A stretch of DNA of 39,724 bases from positions 1 to 39,724 of IMG/VR virus record IMGVR_UViG_3300031576_000153. One strand, written 5' to 3'. The DNA is from a virus. A model generated the notes under the pieces. The model made no database searches. It worked only from the letters and a program-made list of their open reading frames with translations, and was not told the DNA's origin. A program made the translations under genes and the position numbers. The first letter of the stretch is position 1, and each line of letters starts with the position of its first letter. Positions 18,401-24,675 of the stretch are shown in pieces.

Positions 18401-18691
18401 GTGATGGAACTGCGATCCGTCTACGATACCGACACGGTGAGGACGATCAGAAACCGAGTGATCGACCAGTTGCGAAACCCGCCGCTGACGATGAGGTTCA
18501 CGAGCTACAGAATGCCGGACCTGCGACGCGGGGAACTGTTGAGATTTGACGATCTGGACAACTTCGGGATCTTCTACCCGAAGCAGGGATCGGATGGGCT
18601 CTGGGCTGGCAAGCGGTTCCGCGTGTTGAAGGTGCAGCAGCGCATGGGGCCTAGCTTCGAGCAGGAAATAGAGTGCGTCGAAAACGACTAG
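15422..18691 (+). CDS. Tail hub/tip protein, large minor tail protein
   Basis: A 1089-residue protein starting on the base after the previous stop. The first 270 residues (IEVETSGIFQLWEGAIV..., LEYTGVIGNYRVDGDEVHFPLTQRG) resemble a hub/baseplate beta domain. Residues about 275-340 form an inserted Thr/Ala/Gly-rich domain with the pattern VKIGMPLSGTNIPAGTTVLAI then TSLTMSANATATGSGITVTF, a small beta module widespread in surface proteins. After residue 600, GTWNSGQLKAGMQISDISDV and VWRDDIFSYHVEAMPNTR look like the central hub. Residues 760-960 hold another insertion with TLLGYNSNADVTGG and AELLGFNA. The C-terminus ends in LLRFDDLDNFG...RFRVLKVQQRMG. It likely forms the tail tip and contributes to host binding. 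Confidence 0.75.
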   Translation: MATAAFLKEARRSDAPLIPMVKVFLTSPSVKTLFLSTNFIEVETSGIFQLWEGAIVSVDPIRVDGSNLGTGLEPVTAGFTMATRAALGFQTAETDNISKLLKDYRWIGAKVELYLWSQTLTSFSDALLEYTGVIGNYRVDGDEVHFPLTQRGDWQRIISPTRVSRDVFPRAPDRSLGKALPIFYGAVKSLELHVPPWDAGYSRAVHDMEHSFGGQIGMQVIPVDSGRGGSGQRQEFLIAGHAIKSHNSPLTDLTTYFIRQGDVLVPIEIPAFAVAGCSTTINVATLTTSNDFLAAGVKIGMPLSGTNIPAGTTVLAIASATSLTMSANATATGSGITVTFTATLNGVAGAGFQLNDGFAGASWPLTPTGVPTGIAQPGDDLRYAIDPSDVSFARLTYQPSGPLIDKRRGIWSLPDIPTPGDLTTGINNVSLRFGYRSSAALTSFKVGIQKISPSSFQQVNLSPSTTLIGTSVSLGANDWGAGSMPVTPWAFSECQIVAYWDLAPAPGAREDVWIHFVGLEVVYAPRAKVWAPGYRIAPGRKYLPRVWLPVAGEPIRTVAPDTEIDADFYGTCEGYQDDGSGTYSGSASALIERPADIAHHLLRNYAGQSAAQVQTATSTFGSFVDARSAIGTWNSGQLKAGMQISDISDVETLLKDLARAGHAWVYLDRFTDKWHWIPWIKGGGTDYARKVWRDDIFSYHVEAMPNTRVPSAIRILYAYDAARREFTKSCYCSTGGSGAGHKYQDIRDEQDFKVVTGVNDKLDVATGAGLATVTLSGGSYADGHAMAKHVDGTMEATIAAQDFMVCYGAVVEAGYNDKLDFNDGAVKAATVAAATYATMEALATAVQNAMNAVSTDWECVYSRDTRKTRINRLSGTKTLLTATGANKATTAYTLLGYNSNADVTGGTVAQHFSEEEMFHVECLTSAMDLLFASGANGSTQAAPKNCAELLGFNAIYDRDAAGARRHWTSDSPRNTLEKTLADAADAYGQSRELVMELRSVYDTDTVRTIRNRVIDQLRNPPLTMRFTSYRMPDLRRGELLRFDDLDNFGIFYPKQGSDGLWAGKRFRVLKVQQRMGPSFEQEIECVEND

Positions 18692-18700
18692 GAGGATGAA

Positions 18701-19120
18701 ATGCCGACACGCGCAAAGCAGTCAGCGGTAGCAGTGACGTTCCCTCTCACCACGCCAGCGCAGGTGCTGATGGTGAAGAACACGCTGGGAGCCAGGGCGA
18801 TACTGGTGATCCTCTCTGGCGGCGACAACGCGAACACGCTGCTCGCACTGGAGGCACGACCAAGCGCCGATGGGCTCGGGGCTCACGAAACCGGCGCGGT
18901 GCTAACGATGGTCGGGACGTTGACGGAGGCAATAAATCCAACCCGGGCCGACCCGAGGATCTTCTACTTCCACGCGGCGCTCGGGATCCCGATCCCGTAC
19001 CCAAACGTATCGATCAGGGCCGCAATGAGCACCGGGCCGACGGTGGCCAACATCGAGGCGCATGTGCTCCGTGACGGCGGCTGGGAGAACCTCGACGTCA
19101 CCGCCTTGGACGTAGCGTAG
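18701..19120 (+). CDS. Tail tip-associated protein, unknown
   Basis: A 139-residue protein with an excellent ribosome binding site (AGGAGGATGAA before ATG). It is mostly beta (VAVTFPLTTPAQVLMV, ARAILVILSGGD, RIFYFHAALGIPIPYPNVSIRAA), without transmembrane or coiled-coil segments. Its place directly after the hub gene suggests a minor tail, tip or receptor-related protein. No family is recognised. Confidence 0.65.
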   Translation: MPTRAKQSAVAVTFPLTTPAQVLMVKNTLGARAILVILSGGDNANTLLALEARPSADGLGAHETGAVLTMVGTLTEAINPTRADPRIFYFHAALGIPIPYPNVSIRAAMSTGPTVANIEAHVLRDGGWENLDVTALDVA

Positions 19121-19124
19121 AGCG

Positions 19125-20006
19125 ATGCCGGTTCTGCTCGCGACGTTGCGCGGCGCCGGGGTGCATGGCGACCAGGACGACGGGACGTTCACGTTCGAAC
19201 AGACGCCTACGCTTGCGACGCCACCGACCCCGGCGAGCTACGACACGCTGCCACTCAACACCGGCAGCGTAGACAACAGCGCGGATCTCGGCACCATCAC
19301 GCATCTGATCTTCTTCTGTCGGGTACGAGTCCAGAATCCGCTTGCTGGCGCTGATATCGCGGCGATCACGAACCAGCTCATCAAGTGGCAGTCGCCGAGT
19401 GGCACGCCCGACTCGGCCATCCCGGCGTCGCCTGGATTCCCGAACAACGTCTGGGCTTCTGCCCGCACGTCAGACATCACGAGCAAGCCGACCGGCGGGG
19501 CTTGGACATGGGACGCGGTGAACGGCCTGGTCCTGGTCGGTATCTCGGCGACGTTCCTGCTCGAAATCGAGCCCGTCGCCTTCTACGTCGGCGAGCTCGA
19601 CCTGGCCGATGTCTGGGTCGAGATCTGGGGGGATGCGCCTGCGCCTGGCTCTCCGCTGCTCGTCAAGGTGAGCGGGAACGTCGATAAGGTCATCGGTTCT
19701 GGCATCACGGAGGACACGGTAAAGCGGTCAGGAGCGACCCAGAACGCCGGAAGAGGCGAGGTGCTGGACGTGGTACGTGTGTCCGATGCGCTCCAGCGTC
19801 CTGGTTCTGGCTATCTGACCGACCTGGGGGACCAGGTGTCGGTCTCGGCTGCGCTCGTCGCAACCGGAGGCGGCGTAGTGTCCGAGAAGGTGAACGTGGC
19901 CGGCGTCATCGTGGCCTCGCTGCCTGGCTCGGTTCTCTACGAAGAGAAAGTCGCTCGGAGCGGGTCGCTCGGAGCGCGAGGATCGGGGGTTCTGGATGAC
20001 GACTGA
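19125..20006 (+). CDS. Tail protein, candidate receptor-binding or fibre component
   Basis: A 293-residue protein four bases after the previous stop. Its N-terminal 190 residues are a beta-rich globular domain (LPLNTGSVDNSADLGTITHL, WTWDAVNGLVLVGISATFLL, YVGELDLADVWVEIWGD). From about residue 190 the composition changes to short repeated hydrophobic/Gly strands with charged turns (VLDVVRVSDALQRPGSGYL, VSEKVNVAGVIVASLPGSV, VARSGSLGARGSGVL), like a repetitive fibre or shaft. By position it may be the fibre or receptor-binding protein; this is inference from layout only. Confidence 0.6.
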   Translation: MPVLLATLRGAGVHGDQDDGTFTFEQTPTLATPPTPASYDTLPLNTGSVDNSADLGTITHLIFFCRVRVQNPLAGADIAAITNQLIKWQSPSGTPDSAIPASPGFPNNVWASARTSDITSKPTGGAWTWDAVNGLVLVGISATFLLEIEPVAFYVGELDLADVWVEIWGDAPAPGSPLLVKVSGNVDKVIGSGITEDTVKRSGATQNAGRGEVLDVVRVSDALQRPGSGYLTDLGDQVSVSAALVATGGGVVSEKVNVAGVIVASLPGSVLYEEKVARSGSLGARGSGVLDDD

Positions 20007-20340
20007 GCGGTTGCAGCACTTCGGTGACTGGACGGTGGGCGACACGCTCAAGACGCTTGAGTACGCCTGCCTCAACGCGGACAATACGGCTTTCGATCTG
20101 ACCGGGAGGACGGCCAAGCTACAAGGTCGCAGCGTTGACAACAGCACGAACAAAGTGGACCAGGCTGCCACCATCACCACGCCAGCGAACGGCAAGATCA
20201 CGGTGGCGCCGGTGCTAGTTATTTCCGCCACCAAGAGCCGAGAGCTCTACGAGTGCCAGTTCGAGATCACGCGGACCAGCGACTCGAAAGTCACATTCAC
20301 GGATCCGTTTACGATCGCGATCAGGAAGAGGTCGCTGTGA
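19996..20340 (+). CDS. BppU-like N-terminal domain protein, baseplate/tail tip
   Basis: A 114-residue protein whose start overlaps the previous gene. The sequence DWTVGDTLKTLEYACLNADNTAFDLTGRTAKLQG, then KITVAPVLVISATKSRELYECQFEIT and VTFTDPFTIAIRKR, resembles the small beta domain at the start of lactococcal baseplate upper protein (BppU), which attaches side fibres to the tail tip ('d.....fdltg.tv.l'). Here it stands alone as a separate short gene. It ends with a GTGA overlap with the endolysin. Confidence 0.6.
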   Translation: MTTERLQHFGDWTVGDTLKTLEYACLNADNTAFDLTGRTAKLQGRSVDNSTNKVDQAATITTPANGKITVAPVLVISATKSRELYECQFEITRTSDSKVTFTDPFTIAIRKRSL

Positions 20341-20849
20341 AGCGCGCTTTTTTGATGCTCCACCACAGCCTCACCGAGGATGGCCAGACGGTATCCTGGG
20401 GCGCGATCGAGGAGTTCCATCGATCGTGGAAGCTCGTTGAGGCGAACGGCTCGCGGCGAGCGGTATCGGAGGCCGACGCGATGCAGTCCAAGGCGCATGG
20501 GATGCGTGTCGAGTCGCCCTGGTCGGACATCGGCTACCACGCGGGCGTCGAGCTGGTGAATGGACGGTACTACGCGATGCTCGGAAGATCCGCGCACCGA
20601 CAAGCCGCGGCCTGCCCGCAGGGAGACATGAACATCCTCGCGCTCCACGTCTGTTGCGTCGGAAACTACGACCTACACGTGCCGACGGACGAGATGTTGT
20701 ACGTGCTCAAGAACCGCGTGCTGCTCCCGTGGATGAACCAGTTCGGGATCACGGCCGAGAAAATCGTCGGGCACCACGACTACAACGCAGCCAAGAGCTG
20801 CCCGGGGAAGCTCTTCGACATTCAGCGCATCAAGAGAATGGTCCTATAG
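20337..20849 (+). CDS. Endolysin, N-acetylmuramoyl-L-alanine amidase (Amidase_2/PGRP type)
   Basis: Cuts the amide bond between N-acetylmuramic acid and L-alanine of peptidoglycan at the end of infection. With GTG 20337 (GTGA overlap with the previous gene) the protein has 170 residues, normal for a single-domain amidase. Zinc-ligand motifs are visible: FLMLHHSLTEDG (H9/H10), SDIGYHAGVEL in the middle, and GHHDYNAAKSCPG near the C-terminus (H146 and C155). There is no signal peptide, so release needs a holin. The neighbouring membrane proteins 20897 and 21211 are candidates for that. An upstream in-frame start at 20253 lies wholly inside the previous gene and reads as its shadow. Confidence 0.88.
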   Translation: MKRAFLMLHHSLTEDGQTVSWGAIEEFHRSWKLVEANGSRRAVSEADAMQSKAHGMRVESPWSDIGYHAGVELVNGRYYAMLGRSAHRQAAACPQGDMNILALHVCCVGNYDLHVPTDEMLYVLKNRVLLPWMNQFGITAEKIVGHHDYNAAKSCPGKLFDIQRIKRMVL

Positions 20850-20896
20850 GAATCGCGTGTTTAGAGCGTGGAGGCGCGAACTTGGAGGACGATAGA

Positions 20897-21214
20897 GTGG
20901 CTGTGGAGATCCAGGGCTTGAGACGCGACCTGGCGCTACACGACCAGAAGGTGGACTTCCTCGCCGGATCGCTGAAGGAAGGCCAGGAGCGCATGGCAAA
21001 AGCTGTTGAGGTGATAGAGCTTTCAGGGAGTCGGATCGCGACCGCCATCGAAACGCTCACCGAGAGAACCAATGGCGGAAAAGGCGGTGGCATCAACATC
21101 AAGCTGGACACAGCCACAGCGATCAAGCTCCTCGCTGCTATTGTGCTCGTCGCGATAGCGATGGGCGGAGGACAGCAGATCACAGCCAAGTTGTTATCGC
21201 AGGTTCTGAAATGA
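20897..21214 (+). CDS. Small membrane protein, holin candidate
   Basis: A 105-residue protein starting at GTG 20897, 8 bases after GGAGG. Residues 1-70 are a charged helical, coiled-coil-like region (LRRDLALHDQKVDFLAGSLKEG, VIELSGSRIATAIETLTER); a glycine-rich hinge (GGKGGG) leads into one hydrophobic helix (TAIKLLAAIVLVAIAMGGG) near the C-terminus. One C-terminal membrane segment after a cytoplasmic helix resembles the XhlA type of lysis-associated protein. It overlaps the next membrane protein gene by 4 bases. A longer frame upstream (from 20654) is a shadow of the endolysin. Confidence 0.65.
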   Translation: MAVEIQGLRRDLALHDQKVDFLAGSLKEGQERMAKAVEVIELSGSRIATAIETLTERTNGGKGGGINIKLDTATAIKLLAAIVLVAIAMGGGQQITAKLLSQVLK

Positions 21215-21525
21215 CGCCCGTAGAACGGACTCGGCTGACGGTCGCAGGTATCGTGACGGCATGCACGTTGATCTCTGGCGCGCTCGGCTCGCTCGGCTAC
21301 GGCATCATCGGACTCAACGAGAAGCTGGGGGCAAGCCGCACGCAAGTGGACTCTCTGGTGGCAAGCGACAGCATGTTGTTCGCGCAGGACTCGCTGATGT
21401 GGAAAGAGGTCAAGGCGATCAAGAGGTTCGTCGGGATGAAAGCTGGAAGCAGAGCGCCAGCGATCAGGCCATCAATCCCGAAACGTGAAGGGCTGGTGCG
21501 CCGGTTTCTCAAGGAGCTCTGGTAA
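21211..21525 (+). CDS. Small membrane protein, holin or inner-membrane spanin candidate
   Basis: A 104-residue protein with ATGA overlap with the previous gene. One N-terminal hydrophobic helix (VAGIVTACTLISGALGSLGYGIIGL, quoted only in its core VAGIVTACTLISGALG) is followed by a helical segment (QVDSLVASDSMLFAQDSLMW) and a basic tail. An N-terminal anchor with a helical outside domain is the topology of an inner-membrane spanin, but a holin is equally possible. Together with 20897 and the endolysin it forms the lysis cassette. Confidence 0.6.
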   Translation: MTPVERTRLTVAGIVTACTLISGALGSLGYGIIGLNEKLGASRTQVDSLVASDSMLFAQDSLMWKEVKAIKRFVGMKAGSRAPAIRPSIPKREGLVRRFLKELW

Positions 21526-21536
21526 GGGAGGGAACG

Positions 21537-21989
21537 ATGGATCCAATGGCCAAGGTTCTGGAATGGCTCAACAACAAGCAGTGGGTCGCGAAGGGAGCCG
21601 GGTTACGCGTCGGAGCGGCGTTCGTGCTCATGCTGGCGTCGCTTGCGATTGGAAGCAGTGCTTCGAGCGCGGCCCCGGTCAACCCGGACGTGACGACCAG
21701 CGTGACGGTCGGCTACGATTGGGCCTCGACTAGCACAGAGAATCTCATCAACGACTACGACACGGGGCTCTCTGAGGCTTGGCGCAGCCACGCGCCGTCG
21801 CTTCTCTTCACGGCGCCCGTGAATCGAAACCTCTCGATCCAACTCGGCTTCGGCTACCTCTGGTCGCACATGGATGGGACCAGCTACGAGGTATTCGATC
21901 CGGATCGAGAAACCTGGATGTTGCTCAAGCAGACGGCGAACGTTCGCGGTGCACGCAGCAGATTGGCGGTGAAGATCTACCTCTGGTAG
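21537..21989 (+). CDS. Predicted outer-membrane beta-barrel-like exported protein
   Basis: A 150-residue protein with ribosome binding site GGGAGG. After about 20 cytoplasmic-type residues comes a signal/anchor segment (GAAFVLMLASLAIGSSASSAAP) with a plausible cleavage site after SSA/SAA. The remaining 100 or so residues show alternating hydrophobic strands (TTSVTVGYDWAS, NLSIQLGFGYLWSHM, TWMLLKQTANV) and end exactly in LAVKIYLW, an aromatic C-terminal residue typical of the signal for outer membrane barrel insertion. Lambda Lom is a precedent for phage outer-membrane proteins. It could change the host surface (exclusion) or help break the outer membrane. It is last in the late transcript. 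Confidence 0.6.
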   Translation: MDPMAKVLEWLNNKQWVAKGAGLRVGAAFVLMLASLAIGSSASSAAPVNPDVTTSVTVGYDWASTSTENLINDYDTGLSEAWRSHAPSLLFTAPVNRNLSIQLGFGYLWSHMDGTSYEVFDPDRETWMLLKQTANVRGARSRLAVKIYLW

Positions 21990-22012
21990 CGGGTCGGATC
22001 GAAGCGAGCAGG

Positions 22013-22048
22013 CGAGGGGGCGGATCATCTCCGCCCCCTCGATCTTTT
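22013..22048 (+). terminator. Rho-independent terminator of the late operon
   Basis: A perfect 12-bp stem, CGAGGGGGCGGA (22013-22024) with TCCGCCCCCTCG (22030-22041), loop TCATC, followed by ATCTTTT. It lies 24 bases after the last late gene and just before the first of the CGAAAA promoters. Confidence 0.9.
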
Positions 22049-22054
22049 CCGCGC

Positions 22055-22100
22055 GACACGAAAACAATCTCTTGCATTGCTCCGAAAACCTTGCTATTCT
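22055..22100 (+). promoter_or_regulatory. Promoter P1 (CGAAAA-box sigma-70 type)
   Basis: CGAAAA at 22059-22064, 7 bases, -35 TTGCAT at 22072-22077, 17 bases, -10 TATTCT at 22095-22100 with an extended TG motif (TGC before it). Transcription would start near 22107. It shares box and spacing with three other promoters in the window (see P2-P4). Confidence 0.85.
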
Positions 22101-22145
22101 CAATCCATGAAAACAAACCACTCAACCCAAAACCAGGAGGATCAG

Positions 22146-22613
22146 ATGAAACCGACCATGCGAGTTGAGTGCGCGTGTCTGGCCTACATGGTGGAACCCG
22201 GGGCGGCGTTTTACGGGGAAGGGGGCAGCGTTCACATGGAACGCCGCTGCTCGGATTGGAATGGGGCCATGCTTGGGAAGCTGGAGATTTTGGTGCGTCG
22301 AAGCTGGGTCGAGGTCAGCAACTACATCTTCCGGAGCTGGGCCGGCGAGCGAAAGAAGGATGGCGCGCCGCACTACGGCCCCGTCTACCTGGTTGGATCC
22401 GAGGAGGTGTTCAAGGACACAAGGCTTGGCAGGATGCGCGGAGAACTGGAATCCGGCCCAGATGACCGCGGGCGCTACCACTACACCCTGTCCTGGTGGG
22501 CGGACTATCATCCGGGCCACCCGGACGGAGAGAACCGCATGGCGGAGCGGTCGCAGCACTTCTTCGGAATCCCGTCAGCGAGCGTGCTTGAGTGGAAAGA
22601 TGCACGAAAATAA
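22146..22613 (+). CDS. Early hypothetical protein
   Basis: A 155-residue protein. ATG 22146 is chosen because AGGAGG lies 5 bases before it and the P1 start site is at about 22107; ATG 22107 is in frame but would sit on the transcription start. It contains many Trp/Tyr/Arg residues (SWVEVSNYIFRSWAGERKK, YHYTLSWWADYHPGHP), suggesting a compact soluble fold. No membrane segments and no known motif. As the first product of the strongest-looking early promoter it is a candidate host takeover protein, but no function can be assigned. Confidence 0.7.
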   Translation: MKPTMRVECACLAYMVEPGAAFYGEGGSVHMERRCSDWNGAMLGKLEILVRRSWVEVSNYIFRSWAGERKKDGAPHYGPVYLVGSEEVFKDTRLGRMRGELESGPDDRGRYHYTLSWWADYHPGHPDGENRMAERSQHFFGIPSASVLEWKDARK

Positions 22614-22646
22614 TCTCTTGAAACGTCGCGCAACGTGGTATAAGAT
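22603..22646 (+). promoter_or_regulatory. Promoter P2 (CGAAAA-box sigma-70 type)
   Basis: CGAAAA at 22605-22610 (overlapping the end of the preceding gene), 7 bases, -35 TTGAAA at 22618-22623, 17 bases, -10 TAAGAT at 22641-22646. TATAAG at 22639 is an alternative -10 with a 15-base spacer. The upstream 15 bases match P1 almost exactly (CACGAAAAyAATCTCTTG). Confidence 0.8.
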
Positions 22647-22700
22647 ATGAATGAATTCAGAAGCAGATCAAGCCACAAGCCAACGAAAAGGAGATCCGAG

Positions 22701-22919
22701 ATGAGCGCAAGACGTGGCAGACCGCCCGGCACCGGCAAGAACCAGATGGCGCTTCGATTCGAGCGAATCGAAGCATCCTCCGACGGGTGCAAGTGGACGC
22801 GCGCAGACGGTCGGGTTTTGCACATGCCTTGGACGGTCGATCTTTTGTGGGCTCGGCTCTGTCAAGAGTTGGCCCACTCGGGGCTCGGCGGCGGGCAGAA
22901 GCAGATCGGAGGCCGCTGA
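22701..22919 (+). CDS. Small protein with AT-hook-like start
   Basis: A 72-residue protein. ATG 22701 follows AAGGAGA by 8 bases; an in-frame ATG at 22647 would be nearly at the P2 start site. The N-terminus SARRGRPPGTGKNQ contains the RGRP core of AT-hook minor-groove binding motifs. The rest includes SSDGCKWTRADGRVLHMPW, a small beta-type segment, and a basic end. It may bind DNA; this is inferred from the motif only. Confidence 0.6.
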   Translation: MSARRGRPPGTGKNQMALRFERIEASSDGCKWTRADGRVLHMPWTVDLLWARLCQELAHSGLGGGQKQIGGR

Positions 22920-23224
22920 TGAGCGCAGACGCGAAGCCTACGCTGTCGTCTATGCCGGAGGGAAACGCCCACGCGAAGACCCCACTAGCACGAACGAGCA
23001 TCGAGCGCGACCAGTGGCGCGAACGCGCGCTCAACGCCGAGGGACTGATGAACGCCCATGCGGAGCTAGTAGCAGCGTGCGTGCGGATCGCTGACGAAAT
23101 GCAATCCGCATCCAGTGCTGGAGACTCGGTTGCGGTTGATTCACGGTGGCTCGACCGACGCATCAAAGTGCTCCGCGCCGCGCTCGCGAAAGCTCGGGGG
23201 ACGACATGCTCGACAAAGAGCTGA
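22919..23224 (+). CDS. Hypothetical helical protein
   Basis: A 101-residue protein starting at ATG 22919 (TGATG overlap), with GGAGG upstream. Starts with a Ser/Thr/Pro-rich segment, then long helices (IERDQWRERALNAEGLMNAHAEL, core shown as RDQWRERALNAEGLMNA) and ends RWLDRRIKVLRAALAKARG. Heptad spacing suggests a coiled coil or nucleic-acid-associated helix. It overlaps the ADP-ribosyltransferase candidate by 19 bases. Function unknown. Confidence 0.6.
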   Translation: MSADAKPTLSSMPEGNAHAKTPLARTSIERDQWRERALNAEGLMNAHAELVAACVRIADEMQSASSAGDSVAVDSRWLDRRIKVLRAALAKARGTTCSTKS

Positions 23225-23922
23225 GGGATGCGCTCGTCACAGACGAGCGCATCGACTTTCCAATCATCCGTCACCCGCTCGTCATCTCGCTCTACGACGG
23301 CGAGAGCATGGATGAGCATCTTAACGCGCTGCTCAAGTGGAAGAACGAACAGGTGCAGAAAGCGTTCGCGGAGCGTGGGTGGCGTCAGTTCATCTGGCTG
23401 CACGAGCGCCCGTACCGGTGGGACGCGCTCGCGTTGCTCGTCAACGCGCTGACGGATCGCCAGTGGTTCGAGCTGATGGGCATGGTGTGGGTGGACAGCG
23501 AGAACTTGTGGCAGGTGCAGGTGCGCTGGTTCCTCAGACAGAAACACGGGTGGGCCAGGAAGTGGCTGGGCGACGCTGATGGCGCAACGGCGGTCAAAGC
23601 TCTCCATCCACAGATGACGGTGTACCGCGGGTGCTCGAAGGGGAACGCGATCGGCTGGAGTTGGACGCTCGACCACCAGAAAGCTGAGTGGTTCGCGAAG
23701 CGGTTCGCGTTCAACGGCGAAGAGCCGACGGTGCTCCACGGGAAGATCCAGAGAGAGCGCATCATCGCCGGCATCTGGTCGCGAGGCGAAAGCGAAGTGA
23801 TCTGCGACCCACTCCAGGTGAGGGTTGAGAGAGTCGAGAAGCTGGACCATAGAAAGGAGAATGTCAATGCAGAGGAAGGCCAAGAAGTACCCGATCGAGT
23901 TGCTGAAGGTCAGCGAGTTTGA
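23206..23922 (+). CDS. Candidate ADP-ribosyltransferase-fold protein
   Basis: A 238-residue protein from ATG 23206. Residues 135-200 carry the three hallmarks of R-S-E class ADP-ribosyltransferases in the right order: MTVYRGC (R141), GWSWTLDHQKAEWFAKRF (S152, T154; helix after it), and RGESEVI (E195-x-E197). That is, an Arg strand, a WSWT in the place of the STS motif, and an ExE turn. Phages such as T4 (Alt, ModA, ModB) use such enzymes to modify host RNA polymerase. The 130-residue N-terminal region (helical, Trp-rich) is unknown. The last 18 residues overlap the RadC-like gene and are low complexity. A non-catalytic relative remains possible. Confidence 0.55.
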   Translation: MLDKELRDALVTDERIDFPIIRHPLVISLYDGESMDEHLNALLKWKNEQVQKAFAERGWRQFIWLHERPYRWDALALLVNALTDRQWFELMGMVWVDSENLWQVQVRWFLRQKHGWARKWLGDADGATAVKALHPQMTVYRGCSKGNAIGWSWTLDHQKAEWFAKRFAFNGEEPTVLHGKIQRERIIAGIWSRGESEVICDPLQVRVERVEKLDHRKENVNAEEGQEVPDRVAEGQRV

Positions 23923-24307
23923 GGTGCGTCTGGTGAGGGACAAGCCGACCAAGAAGGCGGCCATCAGTAGCCCGGAAGACGCCAAGCACGTTCTCATGCC
24001 GCTATGCACCTTCGACCGCGAACAGTCCTTCGTGGTCTATCTGAACGCGAGGCGTCAGGTGGTCGGCGTCGAGCTGATATCGGTTGTGCATCCGAGCGAG
24101 GTATTCAAGGGCGCGATCCTTGCCAACGCCGCGGCGATCATCGTCGCGCACACGCACCCGAGCGGATACGCTGACCCAAGCGACGAGGACAAGGCGATCA
24201 CGAAGCGCCTGACCCAGGCCGGCGAGCTGCTTGGAATTGCCGTCCTCGACCACGTGATCCTGACGGTCAGAGGACAGCATTCGATGAGGGCGTGGAACCA
24301 GTTGTGA
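23867..24307 (+). CDS. RadC-like JAB/MPN-domain protein
   Basis: A 146-residue protein; ATG 23867 is 7 bases after AAAGGAGA (ATG 23861 would be too close). The core AHTHPSGYADPSDEDKAI is the metal-binding JAMM motif of the RadC family, followed by AGELLGIAVLDHVILT, the strongly conserved end of the domain. RadC proteins are small JAB-domain proteins often found in phages, plasmids and anti-restriction islands; their biochemical job is unsettled (name inherited from a mistaken link to DNA repair). The N-terminal helix-hairpin-helix part of bacterial RadC is missing, as is common in phage versions. Confidence 0.82.
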   Translation: MQRKAKKYPIELLKVSEFEVRLVRDKPTKKAAISSPEDAKHVLMPLCTFDREQSFVVYLNARRQVVGVELISVVHPSEVFKGAILANAAAIIVAHTHPSGYADPSDEDKAITKRLTQAGELLGIAVLDHVILTVRGQHSMRAWNQL

Positions 24308-24351
24308 CACGAAAATAAACTATTGACAGAGCGGCGAGCGTGCTCTAGGAT
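24306..24351 (+). promoter_or_regulatory. Promoter P3 (CGAAAA-box sigma-70 type)
   Basis: CGAAAA at 24310-24315, 7 bases, consensus -35 TTGACA at 24323-24328, 17 bases, -10 TAGGAT at 24346-24351. Predicted start near 24358. It directly precedes the helix-turn-helix gene, which might be autoregulated. Confidence 0.85.
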
Positions 24352-24377
24352 TCCAGTGAATGGAGGTGGTGAACGAA

Positions 24378-24650
24378 ATGCCAATCAGCGAGTCAAGGCT
24401 CCAGCGCATCAGGATGAAGAACGGCGCGAAGCAGGTCGGCGAGGTGGCGACAGCGATCAAGGCGAGCGCCGGGAACGTCAGCGCGATCGAACGCGGAGTG
24501 GTCGTGTCTGGCCTGGGGATGCTCAAGCGGCTCGCTGGGTTCTACGGACTGGAGTTCAGCGAGATCTACCGGGCTCACATGAAGGACCGCGCGGACTACC
24601 TCGAAGAGGAGCTGGCGCGGGTCAGGAAGAGAATCGCAACCGGCGGCTGA
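24378..24650 (+). CDS. XRE-type helix-turn-helix DNA-binding protein
   Basis: A 90-residue protein. ATG 24378 has GGAGGTGGTGA before it; ATG 24360 would be almost leaderless. Residues 5-60 match the lambda-repressor-like fold: LQRIRMKNGAKQVGEVATAI, then recognition-helix region SAGNVSAIERG and LGMLKRLAGFYGLEFSEIY. The C-terminus is a short coiled coil (DYLEEELARVRKRIA), probably for dimers. It sits under its own promoter P3 and is the only recognisable transcription regulator, so it may act on the CGAAAA promoters. No integrase is present, so a lysogeny repressor role is unsupported. Confidence 0.72.
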   Translation: MPISESRLQRIRMKNGAKQVGEVATAIKASAGNVSAIERGVVVSGLGMLKRLAGFYGLEFSEIYRAHMKDRADYLEEELARVRKRIATGG

Positions 24651-24675
24651 GAGTCGCCGAAAGGAGAGGAAGCCC

